Notes under the pieces: generated by a model
The model's database searches: none
Told to the model about the DNA's origin: nothing
Seen by the model: the letters and a program-made list of their open reading frames with translations, nothing else
Program-made: the position numbers and the translations under genes
Assembly: GCA_910585855.1 (NCBI GenBank)
Contig: CAJUGZ010000078.1
Coordinates: 1 to 14,767 of the forward strand
Reading direction: 5' to 3'
Source of the DNA: an uncultured Lachnospiraceae bacterium
GTDB lineage: Bacteria; Bacillota_A; Clostridia; Lachnospirales; Lachnospiraceae
Length of the DNA stretch: 14,767 nucleotides
Shown here: positions 6,562-14,360 of the stretch, one piece after another
Layout: every line of letters starts with the position of its first letter
Numbering within the stretch: the stretch's first letter is position 1

Positions 6562-7401
6562 ATGGCATACCAGCCGTTTTATATAGCGAATATGCAGAAC
6601 CAAGAAGAGAATTGGGAAGCACTAGAGGAAAAGGATTGGGACTATATAAAGGGAATGTATCCTCAGATGGCAAAAGAAATTCAGGAAAAAGTGGAAGAGG
6701 CATGTGATAAACTGGAATATGATGGAAGCATGATGTTTGATGAGTATCCTGATAAATTAATGATGCGAAATATTTGTGATCGGATTTATAAGGAGATGCA
6801 GGAGAAAAAAGGGGAAGAAGGATTTTATGCGGAGGATGATAGAGAAACAGCGGATAGTGATACAACGGTGGAGGGAATGACTGTAAATAATGAAATAATA
6901 GAACAGATGCCGATAGATGGATGTACTTCTTGTCAAAGGTATTCGTTGCAAAGCTCGGGCTGGAATTTTCCGCAGGGAGGACCGGAATTTCCGCCGCCAC
7001 GCCCACCACAGGGAGGACCGGGATTTCCGCCGCCACGCCCACCGCAGGGAGAACCGGGGTTTCCGCCGCCACGCCCACCGCAGGGAGGACCGGGATTTCC
7101 GCCGCCACGCCCACCGCAGGGAGGACCGGGATTTCCACCGCCACGCCCACCGCAGGGAGGACCGGGATTTCCACCACCACGCCCACCGCAAGGCCCGGGA
7201 TTTTTTCCACCACGACCGCCAAAGCGACCATGTTCTTGTCCGCCCGGCAGACCATGCAGAGATTGTTTAGTTGCTTTGCAGAATCAGCCAGATTGGATGC
7301 GTGATATGATTGAAGTACTTTTATATCAGGAAATGCTTCATCGCAGAAGCCGCCGCAGAAGGCGAAGACAATATCAGAGAAATTATGGATTGACAGAGTG
7401 A
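6562..7401 (+). CDS. Proline-rich repeat protein, possible spore surface or coat-like protein
   Basis: I do not recognise a named family. The 279-residue product has three parts. Residues about 25-78 are an acidic, helical-looking domain containing EACDKLEYDGSMMFDEYPDK. Residues 138-220 are six 12-residue units of QGGPGFPPPRPP plus one degenerate unit. Residues 221-279 hold a Cys-rich stretch (PCSCPPGRPCRDC), a short hydrophobic helix (WMRDMIEVLLYQEML) and a strongly basic RRRRRR tail. There is no signal peptide or membrane segment. The ATG at 6562 is chosen because GTGAGG (6551-6556) lies five bases upstream; an in-frame ATG at 6544 and a TTG at 6532 are less likely. Acidic and basic ends around a polyproline-type spacer, together with cysteines, suggest an assembling, cross-linked structural protein. 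A sigma-K-like promoter would make it a late spore-coat component. Both ideas are inference. The chemoreceptor terminator upstream shows it is a separate unit. Confidence 0.8.
   Translation: MAYQPFYIANMQNQEENWEALEEKDWDYIKGMYPQMAKEIQEKVEEACDKLEYDGSMMFDEYPDKLMMRNICDRIYKEMQEKKGEEGFYAEDDRETADSDTTVEGMTVNNEIIEQMPIDGCTSCQRYSLQSSGWNFPQGGPEFPPPRPPQGGPGFPPPRPPQGEPGFPPPRPPQGGPGFPPPRPPQGGPGFPPPRPPQGGPGFPPPRPPQGPGFFPPRPPKRPCSCPPGRPCRDCLVALQNQPDWMRDMIEVLLYQEMLHRRSRRRRRRQYQRNYGLTE
6973..7221 (+). repeat. Six 36-bp in-frame tandem repeats plus a degenerate seventh
   Basis: Units begin at 6973, 7009, 7045, 7081, 7117 and 7153, each exactly 36 bp and encoding QGGPGFPPPRPP with single substitutions (E in unit 1, E in unit 3). 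A shortened 33-bp unit (7189-7221) ends the array. The units are nearly identical in DNA, differing mainly at third codon positions, and are markedly GC-rich against the AT-rich surroundings. This points to recent expansion, so copy number probably varies between strains. Confidence 0.97.
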
Positions 7402-7418
7402 AATGCGATCCGTATAAT
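7390..7418 (+). promoter_or_regulatory. Perfect consensus sigma-A promoter before the methyltransferase
   Basis: TTGACA (7390-7395), a 17-bp spacer and TATAAT (7413-7418) are all at consensus. The -35 overlaps the last codons of the proline-rich gene. Transcription would start near 7425, about 104 nt before the methyltransferase ATG, and runs directly into a terminator-like hairpin at 7447-7483. Confidence 0.8.
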
Positions 7419-7446
7419 CAAGAGTAGGAACCAAGGCAGGGGGAAA

Positions 7447-7483
7447 AGAGAAATGGAGATGGTGGAACTGTCTCCATTCTTTT
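7447..7483 (+). terminator. Terminator-like hairpin, either gene end or leader attenuator
   Basis: AATGGAGA (7452-7459) pairs perfectly with TCTCCATT (7471-7478) around an 11-nt loop, followed by CTTTTA. Weak A-U and G-U pairs extend the stem outward. It may simply end the proline-rich gene 46 bp upstream. However, it lies downstream of the consensus promoter at 7390-7418, so it would also stop transcripts from that promoter before the next gene. That makes it a candidate attenuator, or the 3' end of a short RNA of roughly 60 nt. Confidence 0.75.
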
Positions 7484-7528
7484 ACATAGAAAGAAGAAGT
7501 AAAATAATCGGAAAGAATTGGTGGAAAA

Positions 7529-8692
7529 ATGGAAACACAGGAACAAGTAGCAAAAAAACTAGAAGAAGTAATAAATGAAAATTGTATACAGATGGTATTT
7601 AGTGGTGTGAGAAAAAAGGGAGTGGTATCTAAGGTAAAAGTGCGCCCTGTTTTGGTAAAAAATCAAATACTTTTTCAAGTTTCCCGTTATATTGGAACAA
7701 AGGTATTCCATGAGAATATGACTCAAAAAGAGATGCAAAAAGAGGCACTTCGGCTTTTGGCTTTGGAGTTTAAGCAGGGACAGATTTTGACGGAACAGGA
7801 GTCGATAACAATTTTGGGAAATAAGCAGGGAAATTATACGATTCTTTCAAAACAGCAGAAAAATCAAAGAAAAGAGGGAAGTCTTTCTCATAATAAAAAA
7901 AAGCATTATATTTTGGAGGAAGGGAAATATGTCCCGTTTTTGGAAGAACTAGGGGTGATGACAAAGGAGGGGAAAATTGTTCAAAGCAGATATGATAAGT
8001 TTAAACAGATCAATCGCTTTCTAGAGTTTATTGAGGATATTCTGCCAAAGCTGCCGAAAGAAAAAAAGCTGACAATTATTGATTTTGGGTGCGGGAAATC
8101 TTATTTGACGTTTGCAATTTATTATTATTTAAAAGAGTTGAATGGATATGATATTCATGTGATTGGATTGGATTTAAAAGAAGACGTAATTGAAAATTGT
8201 TCAAAGCTGGCAAAAAAATATCATTATAAAGATTTGGAATTTTTAAAGGGAGATATTGCTTCTTATGCTGGAGTCAGTCAGGCGGATATGGTAGTAACGC
8301 TTCATGCTTGTGATACTGCCACGGATTATGCGCTTTATAAAGCAGTAAGGTGGGGAGCGAAAGTAATTTTATCTGTTCCGTGCTGTCAGCATGAGTGGAA
8401 CAAACAGATGAAAAGTAAAGAGCTTTCTTCTATTTTTCAGTATGGTATTGTAAAAGAGAGGGTTGCTGCTTTACTGACTGATGCTATGAGGGCACAATAT
8501 TTAGAATTTTGCGGGTATCGGACACAGCTTTTGGAGTTTATCGATATGGAACATACGCCGAAAAATATTTTAATACGCAGTATTTATCAGGGAGAATCTG
8601 CCAATAATACAGAGGAACTAAGAAGAATAGAAACATTTTTTGATGTCAATCCAACACTAAAACAACTACTTGAAGGAGAGAAAAAAAATTAA
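7529..8692 (+). CDS. Class I SAM-dependent methyltransferase, METTL25-like
   Basis: Its substrate is unknown. The 387-residue product has an N-terminal region of about 165 residues without a motif I know, rich in Lys and Gln. A Rossmann-type methyltransferase domain follows: motif I IIDFGCGKSYLTFA (183-196), VIGLDLKED (211-219), LHACDTATDYAL (258-269) and VPCCQHEW (283-290). The GCGK, LHACD and PCCQHE set is typical of the METTL25/GSTCD-type group (Methyltransf_32), which is related to TRM13-like RNA methyltransferases; a nucleic-acid, perhaps RNA, substrate is therefore plausible but not shown. The start at ATG 7529 has a modest GGTGG (7520-7524) upstream. A perfect promoter and an attenuator-like hairpin precede it. 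The next gene follows after 90 bp without a visible terminator, so the two may be co-transcribed. Confidence 0.8.
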   Translation: METQEQVAKKLEEVINENCIQMVFSGVRKKGVVSKVKVRPVLVKNQILFQVSRYIGTKVFHENMTQKEMQKEALRLLALEFKQGQILTEQESITILGNKQGNYTILSKQQKNQRKEGSLSHNKKKHYILEEGKYVPFLEELGVMTKEGKIVQSRYDKFKQINRFLEFIEDILPKLPKEKKLTIIDFGCGKSYLTFAIYYYLKELNGYDIHVIGLDLKEDVIENCSKLAKKYHYKDLEFLKGDIASYAGVSQADMVVTLHACDTATDYALYKAVRWGAKVILSVPCCQHEWNKQMKSKELSSIFQYGIVKERVAALLTDAMRAQYLEFCGYRTQLLEFIDMEHTPKNILIRSIYQGESANNTEELRRIETFFDVNPTLKQLLEGEKKN

Positions 8693-8782
8693 AAATTGGA
8701 TTAGAGATTAAAATAGAGTGGAGAGGAAAAAAATAAGGGGACAGAGGGATGAAAACGATTCTATAGAAAGCGGGTATAGTGT

Positions 8783-11302
8783 ATGAAGAAGATTTTCAGA
8801 CGAATGGTTTTGCTCTTTCTTTTATTTACGGCTGTAGCGGCGGGGGTTTTCTGGAAACTGAACAGAACAGAAAAGACAGATATGATTAATATGGAATCGG
8901 CAACGCTGCCGGTTATTTATATGATGGCAGGAAATGAGCGGATTAATTGTTTACATGGATATAAAGACAGCATGGATGCAGCTTCTATGCGGGATACGAT
9001 TACTCCTTTGGAGGAGGATCGCAATTTAACCATACAGGTGGATACTTACGGCAATTCGATTACATTTATTTCCTATGAAATTCGTTCTTTGGATCAGGCA
9101 CGTTTAATTGAACGGACAGAAGTATCGGATTGGGAAACATATGATACTTATATTGAGGTTACTCTGGAAATTGAAAATTTAATTGAAGAGGACGAGGAAT
9201 ATACTATGGTGCTTCATCTTATGACAGAAGCGCATCCGATGATAAATTATTATACAAGAATTATAGACGGTACAGAGCAGATTTCGGATAAGCTTTCCTA
9301 TGTGTTGGATTTTAGTAAAAGGACATTTGATAAAGAGGAAGCAGAGGAACTGGTAAAATATTTGGAGTCAGGTTCGCAAGGGGATAATACCAATTTTGGT
9401 GCAGTGGATATTTATTCTAGTTTTTCTCAGATTACATGGGGGGATTTGGAAGTAACACAGTTGTCAAAGCCGCAGGCAGCGATTTTGGAAATTAATGACA
9501 ATGTGACCTGTATGGAATTGAGCTATCGGGTAGAGGCAAAAAATATGTACGGAACAAAGGAACAGTATGATATTGTTGAATTTTTTCGTACACGCTATAC
9601 CGAAGAAAGAACTTTTTTGCTGACCTATAAGCGAACAATGAGTCAGGCGTTTTTGCCGGTCAGTGAAAATATCAATGGAAGCCGAATTAATTTAGGGATT
9701 CAGCCGGATACACAGGTAAAAATGGTTTCTGGTGCAAAGGGAGATATTACTTGTTTTGTATCAAATGGGGAGCTTTGGTATTACCGTTCGGGACTTAATA
9801 CGATGCGCTGTATTTTTAGTTTTTATGATTCGGCGGATGACGGAGTACGAAGCAGTTATAAAAAACATGATATTGAAATTGTAAAAACACAAGAAAATGG
9901 GGATGTTTATTTTTTAGTGCATGGCTATATGAACAGAGGGCTTCATGAGGGAAAAGTAGGATTGATTCTCTATCGTTATATCTATGAAGAAAATATAGCA
10001 GAGGAATTATTTTATATTCCGTATCAGAAGTCAGCGGATTATTTAAAGGAAAATCTAGGAAAATTATTTACGATTACAGGGGAGAGCATTATTCATTTTT
10101 TATTAGAGGGAAATTATTATGCAATGGATTTTATCAGTCATGAGTATATTACACAGATAACTGGACTAAAAGAAGGATACTATGTGATTAGCCCGTCTGG
10201 AAATATTTTGGCATGGCAGGAGGGAGAAGACCATTACTTTGCAAAGGAAATTCATGTATTGCTTTTAGATGAAAATAGAGAGTTTACAATTTATGCAAAG
10301 GAGGGAGAGAATCTTCAGGTTATTGGGTTTATTGATGAAGATTTGGCATATGGTACGGCAAGGGATGAAGAAATCAGAAAGACGGCAACAGGACAGACAG
10401 AATGTTATATGTCTTATTTAACAATTATGGATAAAGAAGAAAGGCAGGTTGGTTCTTATCATAAAGAGGGGTATTATTTTACAGAAGCAGAGATTACGGC
10501 AGACAATATGATTACACTAAAGCGATATCAAAAGACAGAGGAAGGAGAGTATAAAAAGGCGGAGGAAGAGTATATTACAAATAATGATTCTGCCAATACA
10601 AAGTCGTTGACAGCCAGTCAGATTGCTACAGAACTAAAAAAGAAAGAACTTGGTATTAATTTAATCAGCAGTGTAGGAACACATACATTAAAGACAGGAT
10701 ATATTGAAAAAATTCAAAGCAGAGGGGAGGGAAATCTGGTTTTAAGTTTTGAGTCAGATCCAATGTTCTTATATTATGTTTATATAAGAGGTAAGCTTTT
10801 TATGGCAAGTGATAATCTAAGGGAGGCGATTTGTCTTGCTTGGGATGAGGCAGGAGTGATTCTTGGGGATGACGGAGGATATATTTGGAAGCGAAATAAT
10901 ACATTAGATACCATCAATCTTTCGGGAATTTCTGTAATAGTATCAGAAAAAGATACATTAAATCTTTGTCTGGAAGCTATGCTTCGTTCAAAAGGGATTT
11001 TAACGGATACTGTTCCGCTTACCTCTGCCGGAGAAAGTGCATTGGAGATACTAGAAGAGCAGACAGGAAGCAGGGGACTAGATTTGACGGGATGCAGTTT
11101 AAGACAGATTCTTTATTTTATACAGACAGGAAAGCCTGTACTTGGAAAATTGGAAGACGGTTATGTATTGATTATAGGTTATGATCCCTATAATGCAGTA
11201 ATTTTAAATCCGCTGACGAATACAACCTATCGAATCGGTCTTTCGGATGGAACAGAAGCATTTGAAAAAGAAGGGAATCAATTTGTGGCAATGGGGGAAT
11301 AA
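8783..11302 (+). CDS. Large membrane-anchored extracytoplasmic protein with degenerate C39-like C-terminus
   Basis: I do not recognise the full-length protein. Its 839 residues begin with KKIFRR and a hydrophobic segment at about 8-24, giving either an N-in membrane anchor or a signal peptide (possible AVA cleavage). The bulk is acidic, Tyr-rich and apparently beta-rich, with segments such as GELWYYRSG and PSGNILAWQEG that would suit beta-propeller-like or lipoprotein-like repeats. Residues about 710-839 resemble the C39 peptidase-like fold: LCLEAMLRSKGI (728-739) fits the first helix, and GKPVLGKLEDGYVLIIGYDP with VILNP fits the His/Asp strands. The catalytic Cys position appears to be Thr725, the His before YVLI is missing, and the usual DP is NP. 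If that alignment holds the domain is inactive and may bind peptide. The start has only a weak Shine-Dalgarno (CGGGTATAG). It may share a transcript with the methyltransferase upstream. Confidence 0.75.
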   Translation: MKKIFRRMVLLFLLFTAVAAGVFWKLNRTEKTDMINMESATLPVIYMMAGNERINCLHGYKDSMDAASMRDTITPLEEDRNLTIQVDTYGNSITFISYEIRSLDQARLIERTEVSDWETYDTYIEVTLEIENLIEEDEEYTMVLHLMTEAHPMINYYTRIIDGTEQISDKLSYVLDFSKRTFDKEEAEELVKYLESGSQGDNTNFGAVDIYSSFSQITWGDLEVTQLSKPQAAILEINDNVTCMELSYRVEAKNMYGTKEQYDIVEFFRTRYTEERTFLLTYKRTMSQAFLPVSENINGSRINLGIQPDTQVKMVSGAKGDITCFVSNGELWYYRSGLNTMRCIFSFYDSADDGVRSSYKKHDIEIVKTQENGDVYFLVHGYMNRGLHEGKVGLILYRYIYEENIAEELFYIPYQKSADYLKENLGKLFTITGESIIHFLLEGNYYAMDFISHEYITQITGLKEGYYVISPSGNILAWQEGEDHYFAKEIHVLLLDENREFTIYAKEGENLQVIGFIDEDLAYGTARDEEIRKTATGQTECYMSYLTIMDKEERQVGSYHKEGYYFTEAEITADNMITLKRYQKTEEGEYKKAEEEYITNNDSANTKSLTASQIATELKKKELGINLISSVGTHTLKTGYIEKIQSRGEGNLVLSFESDPMFLYYVYIRGKLFMASDNLREAICLAWDEAGVILGDDGGYIWKRNNTLDTINLSGISVIVSEKDTLNLCLEAMLRSKGILTDTVPLTSAGESALEILEEQTGSRGLDLTGCSLRQILYFIQTGKPVLGKLEDGYVLIIGYDPYNAVILNPLTNTTYRIGLSDGTEAFEKEGNQFVAMGE

Positions 11303-11544
11303 AGGCTTTATTTTGTGAAAAATTACCAAAAATCAGAAATAATAGGAACGAAGTTTCACATTCTGATACAGAGAAACAGCCTGTTCAGCCGTAAAAATAA
11401 AAATAAAAAAAATATTGACGGAAAATGTGAAAAAAATCTAAACAAATTTCAGAAAATCTGTTTCTAAAAAAAGACTTTTGTGTTATAATACATTACAGGG
11501 CGAATAGCACTAAAAAATAGAAATCTACAACAAGAGGTGATATC
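11303..11544. other. Intergenic region before glgC
   Basis: A hairpin pairs ATCAGAA (11332-11338) with TTCTGAT (11361-11367), but no T-run follows on the plus strand; on the minus strand TTTT follows, although no minus-strand gene reads into it. A TTGACG (11415-11420) with TCTAAA (11437-11442) is a weak second promoter candidate. The remaining DNA is A-rich. I see no clear terminator for the gene upstream, so some read-through into glgC is possible. Confidence 0.4.
11481..11489 (+). promoter_or_regulatory. Extended -10 promoter of glgC-glgD-spoVG
   Basis: TGT followed by TATAAT (11484-11489) makes a perfect extended -10 element (TGnTATAAT). The -35 region 17 bp upstream (TTTCTA, 11461-11466) is poor, as is usual for extended -10 promoters. 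Transcription would begin near 11496, giving a leader of about 50 nt before glgC. Confidence 0.7.
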
Positions 11545-12819
11545 GTGATTAAGAAAGAAATGATAGCCATGCTTTTAGCAGGCGGACAGGGAAGCCGACT
11601 TGGTGTTTTGACATCTCAGGTGGCAAAACCTGCAGTGGCATTCGGGGGAAAGTACCGCATTATTGATTTTCCACTTAGTAATTGTATTAATTCAGGAGTA
11701 GATACGGTAGGTGTTCTTACCCAGTATCAGCCATTAAGACTGAATACCCATATCGGAATTGGTATTCCGTGGGATTTGGATCGAAATGTAGGTGGTGTAA
11801 CCATCCTCTCTCCATATGAAAAGATTGGAAACAGTGAGTGGTATTCCGGTACAGCCAATGCAATTTACCAGAATCTTACTTATATGGAACAGTATAATCC
11901 AGAATATGTATTAATCCTTTCCGGTGACCATATCTATAAGATGGATTATGAGGTAATGTTAGAATATCATAAGGCGAATAATGCAGATATTACGATCGCT
12001 GCAATGCCTGTTCCGATTGAAGAAGCAAGCCGTTTCGGTATTGTCGTAACGGATGAAAATGATCGTATTATAGAATTTGAAGAAAAACCGAAAAATCCAA
12101 AGAGTAATTTAGCTTCTATGGGTATCTATATCTTTAGCTGGAAAGTATTAAAAGAAGCATTGATAAAGATGTCAGATGTAAGCGGATGTGACTTTGGAAA
12201 GCATATTATTCCGTATTGCTTTGAAAATGGCGGAAGAATATTTGCATATGAGTACAATGGGTATTGGAAAGATGTAGGAACTTTAGGCTCTTATTGGGAA
12301 GCAAATATGGAATTAATTGATATTATTCCTGTATTTAATCTATATGAAGAGTTCTGGAGAATCTATACAAAGAGTGATACACTTCCTCCGCAGTACATAG
12401 CTGCAGGAGCTAAGGTAGAGCGAAGCATTATTGGAGAGGGCACAGAAATATACGGTGAAGTATATAATTCGGTAATTGGACCGGGTGTAGTAGTGGGAGA
12501 AGGAACAGTTGTTAGAGATTCCATTATTATGCAGGGTACTACGATTGGAAAGGGTGCTCAGGTTTATAAAGCAATTATTGCAGAAAATGTTGAAATTAGT
12601 GATAATGTCGTATTGGGCGTAGGCGAATATGCACCAAGCAAATATGATCCGAAAGTTTATGCATTTGATTTAGTAACGATTGGGGAAAATTCTTATATTC
12701 CGGCTAATGTAACGATTGGCAAGAATGTTGCAATTTCTGGTAAGACAGAAGAGTCCGATTATCCAAACGGGAAACTGGAAAGCGGCGAGTATATTATTAA
12801 GGCAGGTGAAACACGATGA
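11545..12819 (+). CDS. glgC: Glucose-1-phosphate adenylyltransferase, catalytic subunit
   Basis: GlgC makes ADP-glucose from ATP and glucose-1-phosphate, the committing step of bacterial glycogen synthesis. In the 424-residue product, the nucleotide-binding loop LAGGQGSRLG is at 11-20, the KPAVAFGGKYRIIDFPLSN block at 28-46, and SGDHIYKMDY at 126-135 with the catalytic GDH aspartate. EEKP is at 179-182 and YWKDVGT at 240-246 with the second metal aspartate. A left-handed beta-helix of hexapeptide repeats occupies about 285-395. All key residues are present, so this is the active subunit. The start is GTG 11545, with AGAGGTGAT (11533-11541) correctly placed. Its stop overlaps the glgD start in ATGA, so the two subunits are translationally coupled. 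Confidence 0.96.
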   Translation: MIKKEMIAMLLAGGQGSRLGVLTSQVAKPAVAFGGKYRIIDFPLSNCINSGVDTVGVLTQYQPLRLNTHIGIGIPWDLDRNVGGVTILSPYEKIGNSEWYSGTANAIYQNLTYMEQYNPEYVLILSGDHIYKMDYEVMLEYHKANNADITIAAMPVPIEEASRFGIVVTDENDRIIEFEEKPKNPKSNLASMGIYIFSWKVLKEALIKMSDVSGCDFGKHIIPYCFENGGRIFAYEYNGYWKDVGTLGSYWEANMELIDIIPVFNLYEEFWRIYTKSDTLPPQYIAAGAKVERSIIGEGTEIYGEVYNSVIGPGVVVGEGTVVRDSIIMQGTTIGKGAQVYKAIIAENVEISDNVVLGVGEYAPSKYDPKVYAFDLVTIGENSYIPANVTIGKNVAISGKTEESDYPNGKLESGEYIIKAGETR

Positions 12820-13937
12820 GAGCCATTGGTATTATTTTAGCAGGTGGTAATAATAGTAGAATGAAGGAGCTGTCTAATAAAAGAGCAATTGCAGCAATGC
12901 CTGTTGCCGGCAGCTACCGTGCGATTGATTTTACATTAAGTAATATGTCAAATTCCCATATTCAGAAGGTAGCGGTATTTACGCAGTATAATGCAAGATC
13001 GCTAAATGAGCATCTTAGCTCTTCGAAATGGTGGGATTTCGGAAGAAAACAGGGTGGTTTATTTGTATTTACTCCTACAATTACGACAGAGAACAGTTAT
13101 TGGTATGGCGGGACAGCAGATGCGATTTATCAGAATTTAAGCTTTTTAAAGAGAAGCCATGAGCCATATGTAGTAATTGCTTCCGGTGACAGCATCTATA
13201 AGTTAGATTATAATAAAGTATTAGAATATCATATTGCAAAGAAAGCAGATATTACGGTTGTAACAAACAGTGTTCCAGATTGGGAAGATCCTTGTCGTTT
13301 TGGTTTGGTAAAGACAGATGAGGACGGAAGAATTACCGATTTTGAAGAAAAACCGGTTGTTGCTTCTTCTAGTCAGTTATCCACTGGAATTTATGTGATT
13401 CGCAGACGTCAGTTGATTGAGTTGATTGAACGCTGCGCACAGGAAGGCAGAAAGGACTTTGTAAGCGATGTTTTAGTACGCTATAAGAATTTAAAGAGAA
13501 TTTATGCTTATCAGATGGACAGCTATTGGAGAAGTATTTCTTCTGTAGATGCTTATTATAAAACCAATATGGATTTCCTGAATCCAGAAGTCAGAAATTA
13601 TTTCTTTAAGGAATATCCAGAAGTATATTCGAAGATTGATGATTTACCGCCTGCAAAGTACAATCCGGGCGCTGAAGTTCGAAACAGCTTGATTTCCAGT
13701 GGAAGTATTGTAAATGGTAAGGTAGAAAATTCTGTTTTATTTAAGAAAACTTATATTGGAAATAATTGTGTAATTAAGAATTCGATTGTATTAAATGACG
13801 TTTATATTGGTGATAATACCTATATTGAAAACTGTATTGTAGAGAGCCGTGATACAATTCGGGCAAACACAACCCATATCGGAAATCCGGATCAGATTAA
13901 AATTGTTCTTGAAAAGAACGAGAGGTATGCGTTATAG
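12816..13937 (+). CDS. glgD: GlgD, non-catalytic regulatory subunit of ADP-glucose pyrophosphorylase
   Basis: GlgD is a GlgC paralogue found in Bacillota that forms a hetero-oligomer with GlgC and raises its activity. The 373-residue product keeps the fold: LAGGNNSRM at 8-16, YRAIDFTLSN at 34-43, YWYGGTADAIYQNL at 95-108, EEKP at 177-180 and a C-terminal beta-helix. It has lost catalytic signatures: GGQGSRL is GGNNSRM, SGDH is SGDS (123-126), and the metal-binding YWKDVGT is YWRSISS (237-243), losing the aspartate. It is about 50 residues shorter than GlgC, mostly at the C-terminus. The ATG overlaps the glgC stop by four bases, and AGGTG (12804-12808) lies seven bases upstream inside glgC. 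Confidence 0.95.
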   Translation: MRAIGIILAGGNNSRMKELSNKRAIAAMPVAGSYRAIDFTLSNMSNSHIQKVAVFTQYNARSLNEHLSSSKWWDFGRKQGGLFVFTPTITTENSYWYGGTADAIYQNLSFLKRSHEPYVVIASGDSIYKLDYNKVLEYHIAKKADITVVTNSVPDWEDPCRFGLVKTDEDGRITDFEEKPVVASSSQLSTGIYVIRRRQLIELIERCAQEGRKDFVSDVLVRYKNLKRIYAYQMDSYWRSISSVDAYYKTNMDFLNPEVRNYFFKEYPEVYSKIDDLPPAKYNPGAEVRNSLISSGSIVNGKVENSVLFKKTYIGNNCVIKNSIVLNDVYIGDNTYIENCIVESRDTIRANTTHIGNPDQIKIVLEKNERYAL

Positions 13938-13979
13938 CCTGCAAAGGATAAGACGTTTAGTTGTGAAGGGAAGATGAGA

Positions 13980-14264
13980 ATGCAGATTACAGATGTAAGG
14001 GTTCGAAAGGTTGCAAAGGAAGGTAAGATGAAAGCAGTTGTATCAATTACTTTAGACAATGAGTTTGTGATTCATGATATTAAAGTGATTGAAGGCGAAA
14101 AAGGATTATTTATTGCAATGCCAAGCCGAAAAGCGTCTGACGGTGAGTACCGTGATATTGCACATCCGATTAATTCGGAAACCCGTGAAGTGATGCAGAA
14201 AATTATTCTGGAAAAATACGAAACAGCTTTAAAAGAAATGGAAGAGCAGGCAACGGAAGATTAG
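13980..14264 (+). CDS. spoVG: SpoVG family regulatory protein
   Basis: SpoVG is a small nucleic-acid-binding regulator, known in Bacillus for effects on sporulation and division and in other Bacillota as a site-specific DNA- and RNA-binding protein. The 94-residue product shows the family pattern MQITDVRVRKV, then KMKAVVSITLDNEFVIHDIKVIEG, GLFIAMPSRK and YRDIAHPINSETRE, with an acidic helical tail. I prefer the ATG at 13980: it gives the typical N-terminus, and AAGGG (13966-13970) is nine bases upstream. The ATG at 13974 would be only three bases from that site. It lies 42 bp after glgD with no promoter visible between, so it is probably the last gene of the glg operon, and a strong terminator follows. 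Confidence 0.94.
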   Translation: MQITDVRVRKVAKEGKMKAVVSITLDNEFVIHDIKVIEGEKGLFIAMPSRKASDGEYRDIAHPINSETREVMQKIILEKYETALKEMEEQATED

Positions 14265-14307
14265 ACAGAAGAAAATTCCCTTTCTAAAAACAGAATAAGA
14301 AATAGGT

Positions 14308-14342
14308 TTCCCAGGCAGGAGAGATTCTGTCTGGGAATTTTT
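14308..14342 (+). terminator. Intrinsic terminator after spoVG
   Basis: TTCCCAG (14308-14314) pairs with CTGGGAA (14331-14337). The stem continues inward through a G-U pair and CAG/CTG, giving 11 bp with an eight-base loop, and TTTTT (14338-14342) follows. It lies 44 bp after the spoVG stop codon. Confidence 0.94.
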
Positions 14343-14360
14343 GAATGAATTTTTTTGATG

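Noticed and set aside
6973..7221. 36-bp periodicity suggestive of a CRISPR array
   Set aside because: Units are directly adjacent with no spacers and encode an in-frame peptide repeat; no cas genes are present.
6518..7255. Long minus-strand ORF across the proline-rich repeats
   Set aside because: The 36-bp units keep every frame open, so this is a shadow of the repeat. The antisense product is a low-complexity repeat without RBS or family features.
6917..7304. Two overlapping plus-strand ORFs in other frames of the repeat region, and a minus ORF at 6757-7191
   Set aside because: They arise from the same tandem repeat and lack start signals. The frame encoding QGGPGFPPPRPP has the RBS and plausible end domains.
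7425..7483. T-box-like GGTGGAAC in the methyltransferase leader
   Set aside because: The leader before it is far too short for a T-box stem I and specifier loop, and the motif lies in the loop of the terminator-like hairpin.
8749..8766. Five-codon upstream ORF before the large membrane protein
   Set aside because: A GAGGG-preceded ATG opens it, but nothing links it to regulation and such short frames are frequent by chance.
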